This document shows positions 28,269 to 39,081 of a stretch of DNA of 64,000 bases, piece after piece. The translations under genes and the position numbers were made by a program. Positions within the stretch are counted from its first letter, which is position 1, and the number at the start of each line of letters is the position of its first letter. The DNA is taken from positions 207,696 to 271,695 of the forward strand of contig NZ_FOHB01000008.1 in the NCBI RefSeq assembly GCF_900111375.1. The letters are read 5' to 3'. The notes under the pieces were generated by a model. It was given only the letters and a program-made list of their open reading frames with translations. It had not been told where the DNA came from and did not search any database. This DNA is from Pedococcus cremeus. Its GTDB lineage: Bacteria > Actinomycetota > Actinomycetes > Actinomycetales > Dermatophilaceae.

Positions 28269-29111
28269 GTGACCGCCAGCACCGGTGTCCTCGTTCTCGC
28301 CGCAACTCCGATCGGCGACCCCCGCGACGCGGCGCCCCGTCTGGGGCAGGAGCTCGCGACCGCCGACGTCGTGGCCGCCGAGGACACCCGCCGCCTCAAG
28401 CGGCTGTGCGCCGACCTCGGCGTCACGCCCCGCGGGGCCGTGCTGAGCTACCACGAGCACAACGAGGCGAGCCGCACCCCCGAGCTGGTCGACCGCCTTC
28501 GGGCGGGGGAGCGCGTCGTCGTGGTGACCGACGCGGGTATGCCGTCGGTGTCGGACCCGGGCTACCGCCTGGTCACCGCCGCGGTCGAGGCCGACGTCGT
28601 CGTCACCTGTGTGCCGGGCCCGAGCGCGGTGCTCATGGCGCTCGCGGTGTCGGGGCTCCCGGTCGACCGGTTCTGCTTCGAGGGGTTCCTGCCGCGCAAG
28701 GGCGGTGAGCGGTCGCGCACGCTGGCGACGCTGGCCGACGAGCGCCGCACGATGGTCTTCTTCGAGGCGCCGCACCGCATCGAGGCGGCACTCCGCGCCA
28801 TGGCCGACGCCTTCGGCCCGCAGCGCCCGGCCGCGGTGTGCCGTGAGCTGACCAAGACCTACGAGGAGGTGCGCCGCGGCGGCCTCGCCGAGCTCGCGGA
28901 CTGGGCGGCCGAGGGCGTCAGGGGCGAGATCACCGTCGTGGTCGGCGGGGCCACCGCCCGGGCGACGTCCGTGGAGGAGGTGCTGCCCGGCATACAGGAG
29001 AGGGTCGCCGCAGGCGAGCGCCTCAAGGACGTGTGTGCCGACGTGGCCGCGCAGACCGGCCTGTCGAAGAAGGCGCTCTACGACGCGGCTTTGGCGGCGC
29101 GACAGGCCTAG
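28269..29111 (+). CDS. rsmI: 16S rRNA 2'-O-ribose C1402 methyltransferase RsmI
   Basis: 280 residues, a normal RsmI. N-terminal VLVLAATPIGDPRDAAPR, then VVAAEDTRRLKRL, VVVVTDAGMPSVSDPG and VTCVPGPSAVLMAL are the tetrapyrrole-methylase-fold SAM motifs of this family; EGFLPRKGGER follows. GTG start at 28269. It methylates C1402 of 16S rRNA together with RsmH. Its stop overlaps the convergent protease gene by four bases. Confidence 0.93.
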   Translation: MTASTGVLVLAATPIGDPRDAAPRLGQELATADVVAAEDTRRLKRLCADLGVTPRGAVLSYHEHNEASRTPELVDRLRAGERVVVVTDAGMPSVSDPGYRLVTAAVEADVVVTCVPGPSAVLMALAVSGLPVDRFCFEGFLPRKGGERSRTLATLADERRTMVFFEAPHRIEAALRAMADAFGPQRPAAVCRELTKTYEEVRRGGLAELADWAAEGVRGEITVVVGGATARATSVEEVLPGIQERVAAGERLKDVCADVAAQTGLSKKALYDAALAARQA

Positions 29112-29920
29112 AGCCAGGAGAGGTGGTCGCGCAGCAGCGCGTAGCCGACGAAGGCGACCACGTCGAGCAGGGTGTGCGCGACGACCAGCGGCCCGACGCG
29201 TCTGGTGCGCGTGTAGACCCAGCCGAACAGCAGGCCCATGGCGATGTTGCCGACGAAGCCGCCGAAGCCCTGGTAGAGGTGGTAGCTGCCGCGGATGAGC
29301 GCCGACAGCCCGATGACCAGCGGCACCGACCAGCCGGCCTGCCGCCAGCGCGTGAAGAGGTAGCCGACCATGACGACCTCCTCGAGCACCGCGTTCTGGG
29401 CGGCGGCGAGCACGAGCACCGGCACGGTCCACCACTGGGCGGCGAGGTTGGCGGCGGCGACGTTGGTGTTGAGGCCCAGCGCCCGGGCGCCCGCGTAGAG
29501 CGCCAGCCCCGGGATGCCGACCGCGGCGGCCAGCAGCACCCCGCGCAGGAGGTCCTGCCCGGGGCGACGCAGGTCGGCGCCGATCTCGTGGTGGGCTTCC
29601 GGCCGTGAGCGGCGGAGCAGGTGCAGGGCGAGGAACACCGGCACGAGGGCCAGCACGATGCCGACGAGCTGGTAGGTGAGGTCGAGCCAGGGCCGGTCGG
29701 GGGTCACCGACGAGTTCATGGCGGTGGTCTGCTGGTTGAGGGCGACCCGGGCGGTGAGCTTGCGCACGAGGCTGAGCGCCGACCAGATCGCCGAGGCCCC
29801 CAGGCTGACCCCGAGCACGAGCCACGTCTCGGTCAGCAGCTGCCGGCGGGTCAGCCGCTCCGTGCCGACGGTGCCCACGGCCCCCGCCTCGTCGGCGGTG
29901 GCGGCCTCCCTCGAGCTCAT
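29108..29920 (-). CDS. CPBP-family intramembrane glutamic endopeptidase
   Basis: 270 residues and about seven helices. The Abi/CPBP motifs are visible: NAVLEEVVMVGYLFTR with the catalytic Glu-Glu pair, then ALIRGSYHLYQG with His, and VVAHTLLDVVAF with the third-motif His. Members cleave within membranes, as in CAAX processing or bacteriocin immunity; the target here is unknown. It converges on rsmI and is followed closely by the DUF4126 gene on the same strand. Confidence 0.88.
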   Translation of the reverse strand: MSSREAATADEAGAVGTVGTERLTRRQLLTETWLVLGVSLGASAIWSALSLVRKLTARVALNQQTTAMNSSVTPDRPWLDLTYQLVGIVLALVPVFLALHLLRRSRPEAHHEIGADLRRPGQDLLRGVLLAAAVGIPGLALYAGARALGLNTNVAAANLAAQWWTVPVLVLAAAQNAVLEEVVMVGYLFTRWRQAGWSVPLVIGLSALIRGSYHLYQGFGGFVGNIAMGLLFGWVYTRTRRVGPLVVAHTLLDVVAFVGYALLRDHLSWL

Positions 29921-29939
29921 GGGTGCCAGCGTATGCCGC

Positions 29940-30533
29940 TCACGCCGGGAGGCGGCCGCGGCGCCGGCGCCAGCGCCGCACCTTCAGGGCGCCCGCGATG
30001 AGCACCCACGCGAGCAGCACCAGCGCGACCAGGCACAGGACGGGGGCGAACAGGGCGGCGAGGCTGAGCCCGACCGACGCGCCGTCCTCCGCCGTCGACA
30101 CCACGGGGGCGCCGAGGCCGGCCGTGCCCAGGTTGACCACCGGCCGGGCGGCGACCTTCCCGGTGTGCACCAGCCCGGACACCAGCACGCCGAGCGCGAT
30201 GCCGACCCACGGGTGGTCCGCCATCCACGCCGAGCTGTCGACCTGCTCGGCGGCCGAGGTGGCCGCGAAGACGAGGCCACCCATCGCCGGGCGGATGAAC
30301 GTCTGCACCGCGTCGTTGACCGAGTCGACGGCGGGGATCTTGTCGAGCACCACCTCGCTGAGCAGGAGCACAGCACCGATGCCGATGGCCCACCAGCTCT
30401 CGACCCACGCGTAGGTCGCCGGCAGGGTGAGCACGTCGGTGAACCTCGCCACGAGGGCCACGATGAGAAACGGGATGTAGGCGTTGAGGCCCGCCGCGGC
30501 GGACAGCCCCATCCCGGTCAGTGCAGCGATCAT
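29940..30533 (-). CDS. DUF4126 domain-containing membrane protein
   Basis: 197 residues with four or five hydrophobic segments. The N-terminus MGLSAAAGLNAYIPFL and the internal LDKIPAVDSVNDAVQTFIRP are the recognisable DUF4126 motifs. No biochemical function is known. It starts at ATG 30533; the protease gene begins 19 bases after its stop, so the pair is probably cotranscribed. Confidence 0.85.
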   Translation of the reverse strand: MIAALTGMGLSAAAGLNAYIPFLIVALVARFTDVLTLPATYAWVESWWAIGIGAVLLLSEVVLDKIPAVDSVNDAVQTFIRPAMGGLVFAATSAAEQVDSSAWMADHPWVGIALGVLVSGLVHTGKVAARPVVNLGTAGLGAPVVSTAEDGASVGLSLAALFAPVLCLVALVLLAWVLIAGALKVRRWRRRRGRLPA

Positions 30534-30579
30534 CGACGACCTCCTCTGGCCAGTGCTGCCCCGATGATCGCAGGAGGGC

Positions 30580-31599
30580 TCAGGACGCGCAGGCCTTGAG
30601 GTGCAGGGCGGCGTCGGAGAGCACGCCGGTGCCGCCGACCGCCCAGAGGGTGTCCGGCCGTTGCAGCTGCACCTCCGCGACGGTCGCCTTCGGTGCGCAC
30701 TCGCGCTGGGAGAGCAGGATTGGCGCGCCGTGCTGGGCCGCGAGGGGCGCGGCCGCGAGTGCGTCGGGGAAGTTGCTGCCGTTGACCAGCACGATGCCGA
30801 CGGCGTTGCCCGGCGTTCCGTTGAGCACCATCTCCCTGGAGATCGCCACCGCCGTGGTGTACCGGTCCTTGCCGGCCAGCCGCTTCACCTCGGTGTTCGG
30901 CAGCAACGCGCGGACCTGCTGCTCGACCTCCGCGGAGACCGCCGCGGTGCCGCCGAGGATCTTCAGGTAGCGGGGCTGGAACTCCGTCAGGACCGAAGCC
31001 GTCTCGGCGGGCAGCCTCGTGGGGGAGGTGAGGAGCAGCGGCGCCTTCTGCCAGGCGGCGCCCGCCCCACCCGCGAGGGCGTCGGCGAAGGTGCTGCCGC
31101 TGGCGAGCGCGACGGTGAACGGGTACGTCGGCTCACCTGCGTCGTTCACCTCGACGGTGAAGTCCGCCGCCTGGGCCGCGGTGTCGTAGCGGTTGGCGCC
31201 GTCGACACGGTCGACCAGTGGCGCATACGCCCGGAGCTGCCGCTCCACCCCGGAGTCGATGGCCCCCGTGCCGCCCATGACCACGATCACGTCAGGGGCG
31301 AGCTCCTTGAGCCGTTGAGACACCACGGTGGGCAGGGTCCCGGTGTGGGGCACCAGCAGGACAGGGCCGTGCGTCGCAGCGGCGGCCGGTCCGGCGGCGA
31401 GGGCGTCGGGGAAGTTCGTCCCGGAGGCCACGAAGACCACCCCGTCGTAGTTCGGGAGCTTGGAGGCCTCCACGGCCGTCGCGTAGCGGTCGGCTCCCGC
31501 GAACCGGCTGTAGCCGGGCGACCACGTCGCTGCGTCGGCCACGGCTGCGGGCGCCAGCAGGGCGACGAGCGCAAGGGCGGTCAGGGCGGGTCGGCGCAT
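30580..31599 (-). CDS. Secreted protein with three cell-wall-binding repeats (CWB2)
   Basis: 339 residues: signal peptide (LTALALVALLAPAAVADAA) followed directly by three CWB2 repeats of about 95 residues. Each has the pattern R-x-A-G-x-[DN]-R-Y-x-T-A near its start (RFAGADRYATA, RVDGANRYDTA, RLAGKDRYTTA), then a FPDALAAGPAA-type segment and a VVGGTGA-type end. There is no additional catalytic domain. CWB2 modules bind secondary wall polymers in Gram-positive S-layer proteins. Start 31599 has GGAGG upstream. It is more distant from the tandem pair at 41717 and 43139 than those are from each other. Confidence 0.85.
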   Translation of the reverse strand: MRRPALTALALVALLAPAAVADAATWSPGYSRFAGADRYATAVEASKLPNYDGVVFVASGTNFPDALAAGPAAAATHGPVLLVPHTGTLPTVVSQRLKELAPDVIVVMGGTGAIDSGVERQLRAYAPLVDRVDGANRYDTAAQAADFTVEVNDAGEPTYPFTVALASGSTFADALAGGAGAAWQKAPLLLTSPTRLPAETASVLTEFQPRYLKILGGTAAVSAEVEQQVRALLPNTEVKRLAGKDRYTTAVAISREMVLNGTPGNAVGIVLVNGSNFPDALAAAPLAAQHGAPILLSQRECAPKATVAEVQLQRPDTLWAVGGTGVLSDAALHLKACAS

Positions 31600-31739
31600 G
31601 GCGGTCCTCCGAGCAGGCGCAGCCCTCCGCCGCGCATCGGTCGGACGGTACCCGGCCCGACGCGGTGAACCGGGAGCAACCGGCGTAAAACAGCCGTTCG
31701 GACGACGGCCGTGAGTGCCTTGCTCGGGTCGGGGCGACC

Positions 31740-32918
31740 TCAGTCGCCCTTCACGTTGACCACCTGGCGCAGCGTGTGCCGGACCCGCACCAGGTCGGCC
31801 GAGTCGGCCATCACCTCGTCGATGTCCTTGTAGGCCTGCGGGTGCTCGTCGAGGAACGCGTCGGTGTCGCGGTACTCGATGCCCTCCATCGCCTCGCGCA
31901 GCTGCTGCCGGGTGAACCGCCGCCGGGCCGCGTGCCGGGAGAACCTGCGGCCGGCGCCGTGCGGCGCCGAGTTCAGCGAGAGCTCGTTGCCGAGCCCTTC
32001 GACGACGTAGGAGCGCGTGCCCATCGAGCCGGGGATGAGCCCGAGCTGTCCCGCACGCGCCTCGATGGCGCCCTTGCGGGAGACCCAGACCGACCGGCCG
32101 CCGTGGGTCTCGCGCTGGGTGAAGTTGTGGTGGCAGTTGACCCGCTCGGCCTCCACCACCGGCTCCCGCAGGAACTCGCCGAGCTGGCGGATGACGCGGT
32201 CCATCATCTCCTCGCGGTTGAGCAGGGCGTAGTGCTGGGCCCAGTGCAGGTCCTGCAGGTAGGCGTCGAACTCGGCGGTGCCCTCGGTCAGGTAGGCGAG
32301 GTCGCGGTCGGGCAGGTCGACGTGGTCGCGCTTCATGACGCGCCGGGCGATGTCGATGTGGTGCTGGGCGATCTTGTTGCCGACCCCGCGCGAGCCGGAG
32401 TGCAGGAAGGCCCAGACCCGGTCCTGCTCGTCGAGGCTGACCTCGATGAAGTGGTTGCCCGAGCCGAGCGAGCCGAGCTGCTCGCGCCAGCGGTCGGAGT
32501 AGCGGTGCGGGTCGAGCCCGATCGCCTCGGCCTCCTTCTCCAGCAGCGCGACCCGCGGCTGCGCCGTCTCCACCACCCGCCGGTTGGCCACACCGGCGGA
32601 GAGCGGGATGGCCCGCTCGATCGCGCCCCGCAGCCGTGGGAGCGGCCTGCCCACGAGGTCGTCGGCGTGGAACTGGGTCAGCACGGCGATCATGCCGCAG
32701 CCGATGTCGACGCCGACGGCTGCCGGAATGATCGCCCTCTCGGTCGGGATGACCGACCCCACGGTGGCACCGAGCCCGGGATGGGCATCGGCCATGAGCG
32801 CGACGTGGGGGTGGACGAACGGCAGCTCGGCGGTGCGACGCGCCTGCTCCAGCGCCTGGGCGTCGACGACGGACGCCCAGCTGACGAGCCGGGGGCTGAT
32901 CCGCTCCATGGCCTCCAT
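31740..32918 (-). CDS. rtcB: RtcB-family RNA ligase
   Basis: 392 residues, the short bacterial RtcB form. Metal and guanylylation motifs are present: [50 protein letters not shown], and [12 protein letters not shown] with the His expected to be guanylylated. It joins RNA 2',3'-cyclic phosphate or 3'-phosphate ends to 5'-OH ends using GTP and Mn2+. Start 32918 has GGGGAGG upstream; ATG 32909 is also possible. No RtcA or archease is nearby. It is divergent from metG. Confidence 0.92.
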   Translation of the reverse strand: MEAMERISPRLVSWASVVDAQALEQARRTAELPFVHPHVALMADAHPGLGATVGSVIPTERAIIPAAVGVDIGCGMIAVLTQFHADDLVGRPLPRLRGAIERAIPLSAGVANRRVVETAQPRVALLEKEAEAIGLDPHRYSDRWREQLGSLGSGNHFIEVSLDEQDRVWAFLHSGSRGVGNKIAQHHIDIARRVMKRDHVDLPDRDLAYLTEGTAEFDAYLQDLHWAQHYALLNREEMMDRVIRQLGEFLREPVVEAERVNCHHNFTQRETHGGRSVWVSRKGAIEARAGQLGLIPGSMGTRSYVVEGLGNELSLNSAPHGAGRRFSRHAARRRFTRQQLREAMEGIEYRDTDAFLDEHPQAYKDIDEVMADSADLVRVRHTLRQVVNVKGD

Positions 32919-33009
32919 CGTGGCCTCCCCGCGGGCTGCTGGGCCACCCCACCGGACCGGCGCCACGCGCCCGGAGACGGTTTGCCGGTCACCCCTAGGA
33001 TTGCGTCCC

Positions 33010-34830
33010 ATGAAGGTCCTCTCCGCTGTCGCCTGGCCGTACGCCAACGGGCCGCGGCACCTCGGCCACGTGGCCGGGTTCGCCGTCCCCTCCGACGTGT
33101 TCAGCCGGTACATGCGCATGGCGGGCCACGACGTGCTCATGGTCAGCGGCACCGACGAGCACGGCACCCCGATCCTGGTGCAGGCCGACAAGGAGGGGAC
33201 CACCGCCCGAGACCTGGCCGACAAGAACAACCGGGTGATCGCCCAGGAGCTCGCCGACCTCGGCTGCTCCTACGACCTGTTCACCCGCACCACGACGGCG
33301 AACCACTACGCCGTGGCCCAGGAGCTGTTCACCCAGGTCTGGAAGAACGGCTACATGATCGAGCGCACCACCAAGGGTGCGGTCTCGCCGTCGACCGGCC
33401 GCACGCTGCCCGACCGCTACATCGAGGGCACCTGCCCGATCTGCGGCTACCCCGAGGCCCGCGGCGACCAGTGCGACAACTGCGGCAACCAGCTCGACCC
33501 CACCGAGCTCATCGACCCGCGCTCGAAGATCAACGGCGAGACGCCGGAGTTCATCGAGACCCAGCACTTCTTCCTCGACCTGCCGGCGCTCGCCGACTCG
33601 CTGCGCGAGTGGCTCGAGGAGCGCGAGGCGTCCGGCACGTGGCGGCCCAACGTCATCAAGTTCTCGCTCAACATCCTCGACGACATCAAGCCGCGGGCCA
33701 TGACCCGTGACATCGACTGGGGCATCCCGGTGCCGCTCGACGGCTGGCGCGACCAGCCGACCAAGCGTCTCTACGTGTGGTTCGACGCCGTCGTCGGCTA
33801 CCTCTCGGCGTCCATCGAGTGGGCGCGCCGGGTCGGCGACGCCGAGCGCTGGCGCGAGTGGTGGAACGACCCCGAGGCCGTGTCGCACTACTTCATGGGC
33901 AAGGACAACATCACCTTCCACTCCCAGATCTGGCCGGCCGAGCTGCTCGGGTATGCCGGTAAGGGGGCTCACGGGGGAGAGCCCGGTGGGTACGGGGTGC
34001 TGAACCTGCCGACCGAGGTCGTCTCGAGCGAGTACCTCACCATGGAGAGCAAGCAGTTCTCCTCCTCCCGGGGCCACGTCATCTACGTGCGTGACGTGCT
34101 CAGCCGCTACCAGCCGGACGCACTCCGCTACTTCCTGTGCGCGGCCGGCCCGGAGAACCAGGACGCCGACTTCTCGTGGCGCGAGTTCGTCACGCGCACC
34201 AACAGCGAGCTGGTCGCCGGCTGGGGCAACCTGGTCAACCGCACCGCCTCGATGATCGCCAAGAGCTTCGGTGAGATCCCCCCGGCGGCGGAGCTGACCG
34301 CCGACGACGAGGCGCTGCTCGCGAAGGTGCGTGAGGGCTTCGAGACCGTTGGCGGTCTCATCGAGCGGCACCGCCTGCGCCAGGCGATCAGCGAGGCGAT
34401 GCGCGTCGTGGGTGAGGTCAACAAGTACGTCACCGACCAGGCGCCGTTCAAGCTCAAGGGCGAGGACGAGCGCGAGCGGCTCGGCACCATCCTGCACGTC
34501 ACGGCGCAGGCCGTGGTCGACCTCAACACGATCCTCAGCCCGTTCCTGCCGCACTCCTCCAACGCGGTGCACGCGACGTTCGGTGGGGAGGGTGAGTTCA
34601 TGCCCATGCCGCGGGTCGACGAGGTCACCGACCTCGACGACGGCCACCCCTACCCCGTCATCACCGGGGAGTACTCCGCGACCCCGGCGTGGGAGTCCCG
34701 TCCCGTGCGCGTGGGGGCCCCTGTGAGCAAGCCCACACCGGTGTTCCAGAAGCTCGACGAGTCCGTCGTCGAGGAGGAGCTGAAGCGCCTGCAGGGCGAC
34801 GCCGAAGACGAGGCCGATGGCGACGCCTGA
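33010..34830 (+). CDS. metG: Methionyl-tRNA synthetase
   Basis: 606 residues. Class I signatures: [13 protein letters not shown] (HIGH-like) near residue 12 and KQFSSSRG in the KMSKS position. A zinc knuckle [18 protein letters not shown] is at about 143-160. It charges tRNA-Met. It lacks the C-terminal tRNA-binding domain of the long bacterial form, as in other actinomycetes. Start ATG 33010; tatD begins 14 bases before its stop. Confidence 0.95.
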   Translation: MKVLSAVAWPYANGPRHLGHVAGFAVPSDVFSRYMRMAGHDVLMVSGTDEHGTPILVQADKEGTTARDLADKNNRVIAQELADLGCSYDLFTRTTTANHYAVAQELFTQVWKNGYMIERTTKGAVSPSTGRTLPDRYIEGTCPICGYPEARGDQCDNCGNQLDPTELIDPRSKINGETPEFIETQHFFLDLPALADSLREWLEEREASGTWRPNVIKFSLNILDDIKPRAMTRDIDWGIPVPLDGWRDQPTKRLYVWFDAVVGYLSASIEWARRVGDAERWREWWNDPEAVSHYFMGKDNITFHSQIWPAELLGYAGKGAHGGEPGGYGVLNLPTEVVSSEYLTMESKQFSSSRGHVIYVRDVLSRYQPDALRYFLCAAGPENQDADFSWREFVTRTNSELVAGWGNLVNRTASMIAKSFGEIPPAAELTADDEALLAKVREGFETVGGLIERHRLRQAISEAMRVVGEVNKYVTDQAPFKLKGEDERERLGTILHVTAQAVVDLNTILSPFLPHSSNAVHATFGGEGEFMPMPRVDEVTDLDDGHPYPVITGEYSATPAWESRPVRVGAPVSKPTPVFQKLDESVVEEELKRLQGDAEDEADGDA

Positions 34831-35692
34831 GGCGGGTCCCCGGCCGGGTGGCCGGTCGGGCCACGGACGGGTGCCGACGGCGCCCGACCCCCTGCCCATC
34901 CCCGTGGTCGACAACCACACCCACCTCGACATCGCTCGCGACGGCGAGGAGCCGGCCGACGTCGCCGACACCGTCGCGAAGGCGGCGGCGGTCGGGGTCG
35001 ACCGGCTCGTGCAGATCGGCTGCGACCTGCCGGGCGCGCGCTTCACGGCCGAGGTCGTCGACAAGCACCCGGAGGTTCTCGGCGGGGTGGCCCTGCACCC
35101 CAACGAGGCACCTCGTCTCGCCGAGGCCGGGAGCCTCGACGCGGCATACCGGGAGATCGAGGAGCTGGCCGCCCACCCGCGCATCCGCGTCATCGGCGAG
35201 ACGGGCCTCGACTACTTCCGCACGGGTCCGGATGGCGTTGGGGTGCAACAGGACTCGTTCCGCTGGCACATCGACGTCGCCAAGCGGCTGGGCAAGGCGC
35301 TGCAGATCCACGACCGCGACGCGCACGACGACGTGCTGCGCATCCTGGCCGAGGAAGGGGCCCCTGAGCGCACGGTGATGCACTGCTTCAGCGGTGACGT
35401 CGGCATCGCCCGCCAGTGCGTCGAGCGCGGCTACTTCCTGTCCTTCGCGGGCACCGTGACGTTCAAGAACGCACGGTCGCTGCGCGACGCGCTGGCGGTC
35501 ACCCCGCTCGAGCAGGTGCTGGTCGAGACGGACGCGCCGTACCTCACGCCGGCGCCCTGGCGCGGTGCGACGAACGCGCCCTACCTGGTGCCCCTGACGG
35601 TGAGGGTCATGGCCGGCGTCATGGGCGTCGCGGTGCCCATCCTGTGCGAGGCCCTGAGTGCCAACTCGGAGCGGGTCTACGGACCCTGGTGA
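34817..35692 (+). CDS. tatD: TatD-family metal-dependent deoxyribonuclease
   Basis: 291 residues of amidohydrolase fold with metal ligands in [28 protein letters not shown] (in place of H-x-R-x-A), MHCFSGD and [11 protein letters not shown]. The N-terminal 30 residues are an actinomycete-type extension. It overlaps metG by 14 bases, so it is coupled. The order metG-tatD-rpf-rsmA-ispE is the actinobacterial arrangement. Role: 3'-5' DNA exonuclease or DNA repair. Confidence 0.92.
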   Translation: MATPEAGPRPGGRSGHGRVPTAPDPLPIPVVDNHTHLDIARDGEEPADVADTVAKAAAVGVDRLVQIGCDLPGARFTAEVVDKHPEVLGGVALHPNEAPRLAEAGSLDAAYREIEELAAHPRIRVIGETGLDYFRTGPDGVGVQQDSFRWHIDVAKRLGKALQIHDRDAHDDVLRILAEEGAPERTVMHCFSGDVGIARQCVERGYFLSFAGTVTFKNARSLRDALAVTPLEQVLVETDAPYLTPAPWRGATNAPYLVPLTVRVMAGVMGVAVPILCEALSANSERVYGPW

Positions 35693-36002
35693 CCCATCGG
35701 GACCGGCCCGGGCCACGGCGTCCCGGTCCATTAATGGCACGCCTGTAGTTCCCGCAGGCTATTGACTCTGCCGTTACCAAAATTTGACCTCTGGCCGAAT
35801 CCCGTTCATGGTGGGTGACTGTTGGCCGGGTTCGTATGTCCCCCGGCGGCACGCACCAGGGGTGCTGGAACGGCCAAGGACGGCCGGGCGGCATCCCCTT
35901 CCAGACGTTTGACGGTGCCCCTGTATCACTCGCAGGGCGTGCGCTGTCCCCCCGCGTGACCGCCCTGTACCGATGCCCGGGAAGTTCGACCACTGGAGCA
36001 TC
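35693..36002. promoter_or_regulatory. Long leader region upstream of rpf
   Basis: 310 bases without a gene. It includes the palindrome CCATTAATGG at 35728-35737, a small GCCTG/CAGGC hairpin just after, and an AT-richer stretch (accaaaatttgacc) that may hold the rpf promoter. I looked for a c-di-AMP (ydaO-type) riboswitch, which precedes rpf in some actinomycetes, and could not assign one. Confidence 0.4.
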
Positions 36003-37136
36003 GTGATCTCTCGTTCTATCAGGCGCGTCGCACAAGGCGCCGTGGTGACGACCCTCGCCGTCGGCGCCGTGGGCGTCTCCCACTTCGACAAGTCCGTCAA
36101 CCTCTCCGTCGACGGCAACACCTCCTCGGTGCACGCCTTCGGCGGCACCGTCAAGGACGTCCTCGCCAAGCAGGACATCCGCGTCGGTGAGCACGACGTC
36201 GTCGTGCCGTCGCTGAACAGCCCCGTCCAGGACGGCCAGAAGATCGTCGTCCGCTACGGCCGCAAGCTGACCGTGACCGTCGATGGCAAGACCCGCGAGT
36301 ACTGGACCACCGCCACCACGGTGGCCTCGGCCCTGCAGGAGCTCGGCATCCGCGCCGACTCGGCCAAGCTGTCCGCGTCCCGCTCGCAGACCCTCGGTCG
36401 TCAGGGCCTGGCACTCACCGTGTCGACGCCGAAGTCGGTGTCGGTGCGGGTCGACGGCAAGAACCTGGCGACCGCCTCCACCGGCACGACCGTCAAGGAC
36501 GCGCTGAACGAGCTGCGCGTCAAGGTCGACGGCGACGACCGGGTCAGCCCGGGCCTGGCCGCGCCCATCCGCGACGGCCTGAAGATCGCCGTGCAGCGCG
36601 TGAGCACCAAGAACGTCAACGCCACCCAGGCCATCGGCTTCGGCACCGTCCGCAAGAGCGCCTCCACGCTCTACAAGGGCCAGACCAAGACCCTCAAGGC
36701 AGGCCAGGAGGGCACCCGCGTGGTGACCTACCGCCTCGTGACGGTCGACGGCAAGACCGAGACCAAGAAGGCCCTGAAGTCGGTCGTGACCGAGCAGCCG
36801 GTCGCCCGCGTCATCGCCATCGGCACCAAGGCCAAGCCGGCCCCGGCGCCCACCAGCGGCGGTTCGAGCAGCGGCTCCGGCGGCGCCATCAACCTGGCCC
36901 GCGCCGACATGTGGGACCGCATCGCCCAGTGCGAGTCGACCGGCAATTGGTCGATCAACACCGGCAACGGCTACTACGGCGGCCTGCAGTTCGACCTGCG
37001 CACCTGGCTCGGTGCCGGTGGTGGCGACTTCGCCTCCCGCCCGGACCTCGCCTCGCGCGCCGAGCAGATCACGGTTGCCAACCGCGTCTACGCCGAGCGT
37101 GGCCTCAGCCCCTGGGGCTGTGCGCACGCCGCCTGA
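36003..37136 (+). CDS. rpfB: Resuscitation-promoting factor, RpfB type
   Basis: 377 residues: N-terminal signal/anchor ([15 protein letters not shown]), three DUF348 modules (about 30-205), a G5 domain (about 215-285), a Gly/Ser linker, and a C-terminal Rpf transglycosylase domain with catalytic Glu in [10 protein letters not shown] and the ending [15 protein letters not shown]. It cleaves peptidoglycan and promotes regrowth. GTG 36003 is chosen with GGAG five bases upstream; ATG 35973 is in frame. A very long frame on the opposite strand here is an artefact. Confidence 0.92.
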   Translation: MISRSIRRVAQGAVVTTLAVGAVGVSHFDKSVNLSVDGNTSSVHAFGGTVKDVLAKQDIRVGEHDVVVPSLNSPVQDGQKIVVRYGRKLTVTVDGKTREYWTTATTVASALQELGIRADSAKLSASRSQTLGRQGLALTVSTPKSVSVRVDGKNLATASTGTTVKDALNELRVKVDGDDRVSPGLAAPIRDGLKIAVQRVSTKNVNATQAIGFGTVRKSASTLYKGQTKTLKAGQEGTRVVTYRLVTVDGKTETKKALKSVVTEQPVARVIAIGTKAKPAPAPTSGGSSSGSGGAINLARADMWDRIAQCESTGNWSINTGNGYYGGLQFDLRTWLGAGGGDFASRPDLASRAEQITVANRVYAERGLSPWGCAHAA

Positions 37137-37150
37137 CGCGCTCTCACCGA

Positions 37151-37189
37151 CAGCAGCGCCCCGGACCCTCGTGGTCCGGGGCGCTGCTG
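37151..37189. terminator. 17-bp perfect hairpin after rpfB
   Basis: CAGCAGCGCCCCGGACC pairs perfectly with its complement across a CTCGT loop, 14 bases past the rpfB stop. It separates rpfB from rsmA. Confidence 0.85.
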
Positions 37190-37262
37190 TGTCCTGGCGT
37201 CCTCGCCATCCGCGGCGCTGCCCCGGTCGGGTGCGCTGCGCGCGTCCCCTAGGCTCGCCTCC

Positions 37263-38123
37263 ATGACCGAGCAGCAGAGCAGCGGCTACCTGGGGGCGGC
37301 CCAGATCCGTGAGCTCGCCGCCGGACTCGGCCTGCGGCCCACCAAGCAGTGGGGCCAGAACTTCGTCGTCGACGCCAACACCGTCAAGCGGATCGTGCGC
37401 CTGGCCGGCGTCAGCCAGGCCGACAGCGTGGTCGAGATCGGACCGGGCCTGGGCTCGCTGACCCTCGCCCTGCTGCCGGAGGCGGGACACGTGACCGCGG
37501 TCGAGGTGGATCCCGCTCTGGCGCAGGCGCTGCCGGGCACGGTCGAGCGCCTGGCACCGGAGTACGCCGATCGGCTCACCCTCGTGCACGCCGACGCCCT
37601 GACGGTGCGCTCGCTGCCCGGCCCGCAGCCGACGGCGCTGGTGGCCAACCTGCCCTACAACGTCTCCGTGCCGGTCGTGCTGAGCTTCCTCGAGGCGTTT
37701 CCGACGCTCGAGCGGGTGATGGTCATGGTGCAGCTCGAGGTGGCCGAGCGGCTCGCGGCGGGGCCCGGTTCGAAGGCCTACGGCGTCCCGAGCGTCAAGG
37801 CCGCCTGGTATGCCGACGTGCGGCTGGCGGGCACCGTCTCCCGCAGCGTGTTCTGGCCCGTGCCCAACGTCGACTCCGGGCTCGTCGCGATGACGCGCCG
37901 CGAGCCGCCGGCCACGACGGCGCCGCGCGCGGACGTGTTCGCGTGCATCGACGCGGCGTTCGCCCAGCGCCGCAAGACTCTTCGGGCCGCGCTGGCCGGC
38001 TGGGCCGGCTCCGCCGTCCGGGCCGAGGAGGTGCTGCGCGCAGCGGGTGTCGATCCCCGGACGCGGGGTGAGCAGCTCGGCATCGACGCCTTCGCTTCGA
38101 TAGCGGCGGCCCGGCTGGCCTAG
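37263..38123 (+). CDS. rsmA: 16S rRNA (A1518/A1519-N6) dimethyltransferase RsmA
   Basis: 286 residues. Motifs: [27 protein letters not shown] (SAM motif I) and [13 protein letters not shown] (motif IV NLPY). It dimethylates two adjacent adenosines in helix 45 of 16S rRNA; loss gives kasugamycin resistance in other bacteria. ATG 37263. The ispE gene starts nine bases after its stop, consistent with one operon. Confidence 0.95.
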   Translation: MTEQQSSGYLGAAQIRELAAGLGLRPTKQWGQNFVVDANTVKRIVRLAGVSQADSVVEIGPGLGSLTLALLPEAGHVTAVEVDPALAQALPGTVERLAPEYADRLTLVHADALTVRSLPGPQPTALVANLPYNVSVPVVLSFLEAFPTLERVMVMVQLEVAERLAAGPGSKAYGVPSVKAAWYADVRLAGTVSRSVFWPVPNVDSGLVAMTRREPPATTAPRADVFACIDAAFAQRRKTLRAALAGWAGSAVRAEEVLRAAGVDPRTRGEQLGIDAFASIAAARLA

Positions 38124-38132
38124 GGTGTGCGC

Positions 38133-39068
38133 ATGACGTCTGCGACCGTGCCGTCCTCGTCGGCGACGGTACGCGTGCCGGCGAAGGTCAACCTCGAGCT
38201 GCTGGTCGGCCCCGTGCGGGAGGACGGCTACCACAACCTCTCGACCGTGTACCACGCCGTCAGCCTCTTCGACGAGGTCACCGTGTCGTTCGCCGACGAG
38301 TGGGGCCTGGAGGTGTGCGGACCGCGCGCGGAGGGAGTGCCCACCGACGGCAGCAACCTCGCGGCCCGGGCCGCGCAGCTGCTGGCGCGGGCCGGTGGCG
38401 TCGACGAGCCGGTGCACATCCGCATCCGCAAGGACATCCCGGTCTCGGGTGGCATGGCCGGCGGATCCGCCGACGCCGCAGCCGCCCTCGTGGCCTGTGA
38501 CCACCTGTGGGGCCTGGCCATGACCCGCGAGGAGCTGGAGGAGATCGCGGCCGACCTCGGCAGCGACGTCCCGTTCCTGCTGGCCGGGGGCACCGCGATG
38601 GGGTCCGGTCGCGGTGAGGTGCTCGCGCCGGTGCTCGCCCGCGGCACCTACCACTGGGTCTTCGCCCTCAGCGACGGCGGGCTGTCGACCCCGGCGGTCT
38701 ACGCCGAGTGCGACCGGCTGCGAGAGGGACGCGAGGTGCCGGAGCCGACGCCGACCCCGGCGATGATGACCGCCCTGCGCTCCGGTGACGCACGTGCACT
38801 GGGGCGTGCGCTGACCAACGACCTGCAGCCCGCCTCCATCCGGCTCATGCCCGAGCTCGGCGACATCCTCGACGCCGGCATGGAGTACGGCGCGCTCGGC
38901 GGCGTGGTCTCCGGCTCCGGTCCCACGGTCGCCTTCCTCGTGGAGGACACCGAGGCCGCCCTCGACCTCGCCGTCTCGCTGACCGCGTCGGGAGCCGTGC
39001 AGGACGTTCGGCGCGCGACCGGTCCCGCCCACGGCGCGCACCTCGTCGCTGGACCACGACCTTCCTGA
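38133..39068 (+). CDS. ispE: 4-diphosphocytidyl-2-C-methyl-D-erythritol kinase IspE
   Basis: 311 residues of the GHMP kinase family. N-terminal VRVPAKVNLELLVG, ATP motif PVSGGMAGGSADAAAAL and C-terminal GGVVSGSGPTVAFL are the family motifs. It performs the fourth step of the MEP isoprenoid pathway. GTG 38127 (two codons earlier) is an equally possible start. It is followed 13 bases later by the ABC-F gene. Confidence 0.95.
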   Translation: MTSATVPSSSATVRVPAKVNLELLVGPVREDGYHNLSTVYHAVSLFDEVTVSFADEWGLEVCGPRAEGVPTDGSNLAARAAQLLARAGGVDEPVHIRIRKDIPVSGGMAGGSADAAAALVACDHLWGLAMTREELEEIAADLGSDVPFLLAGGTAMGSGRGEVLAPVLARGTYHWVFALSDGGLSTPAVYAECDRLREGREVPEPTPTPAMMTALRSGDARALGRALTNDLQPASIRLMPELGDILDAGMEYGALGGVVSGSGPTVAFLVEDTEAALDLAVSLTASGAVQDVRRATGPAHGAHLVAGPRPS

Positions 39069-39081
39069 TGGGCCCCTCCTG

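Noticed and set aside
35693..36002. Possible c-di-AMP riboswitch before rpf
   Set aside because: The long leader invites it, but I could not place the conserved core, so it is not annotated as a riboswitch.
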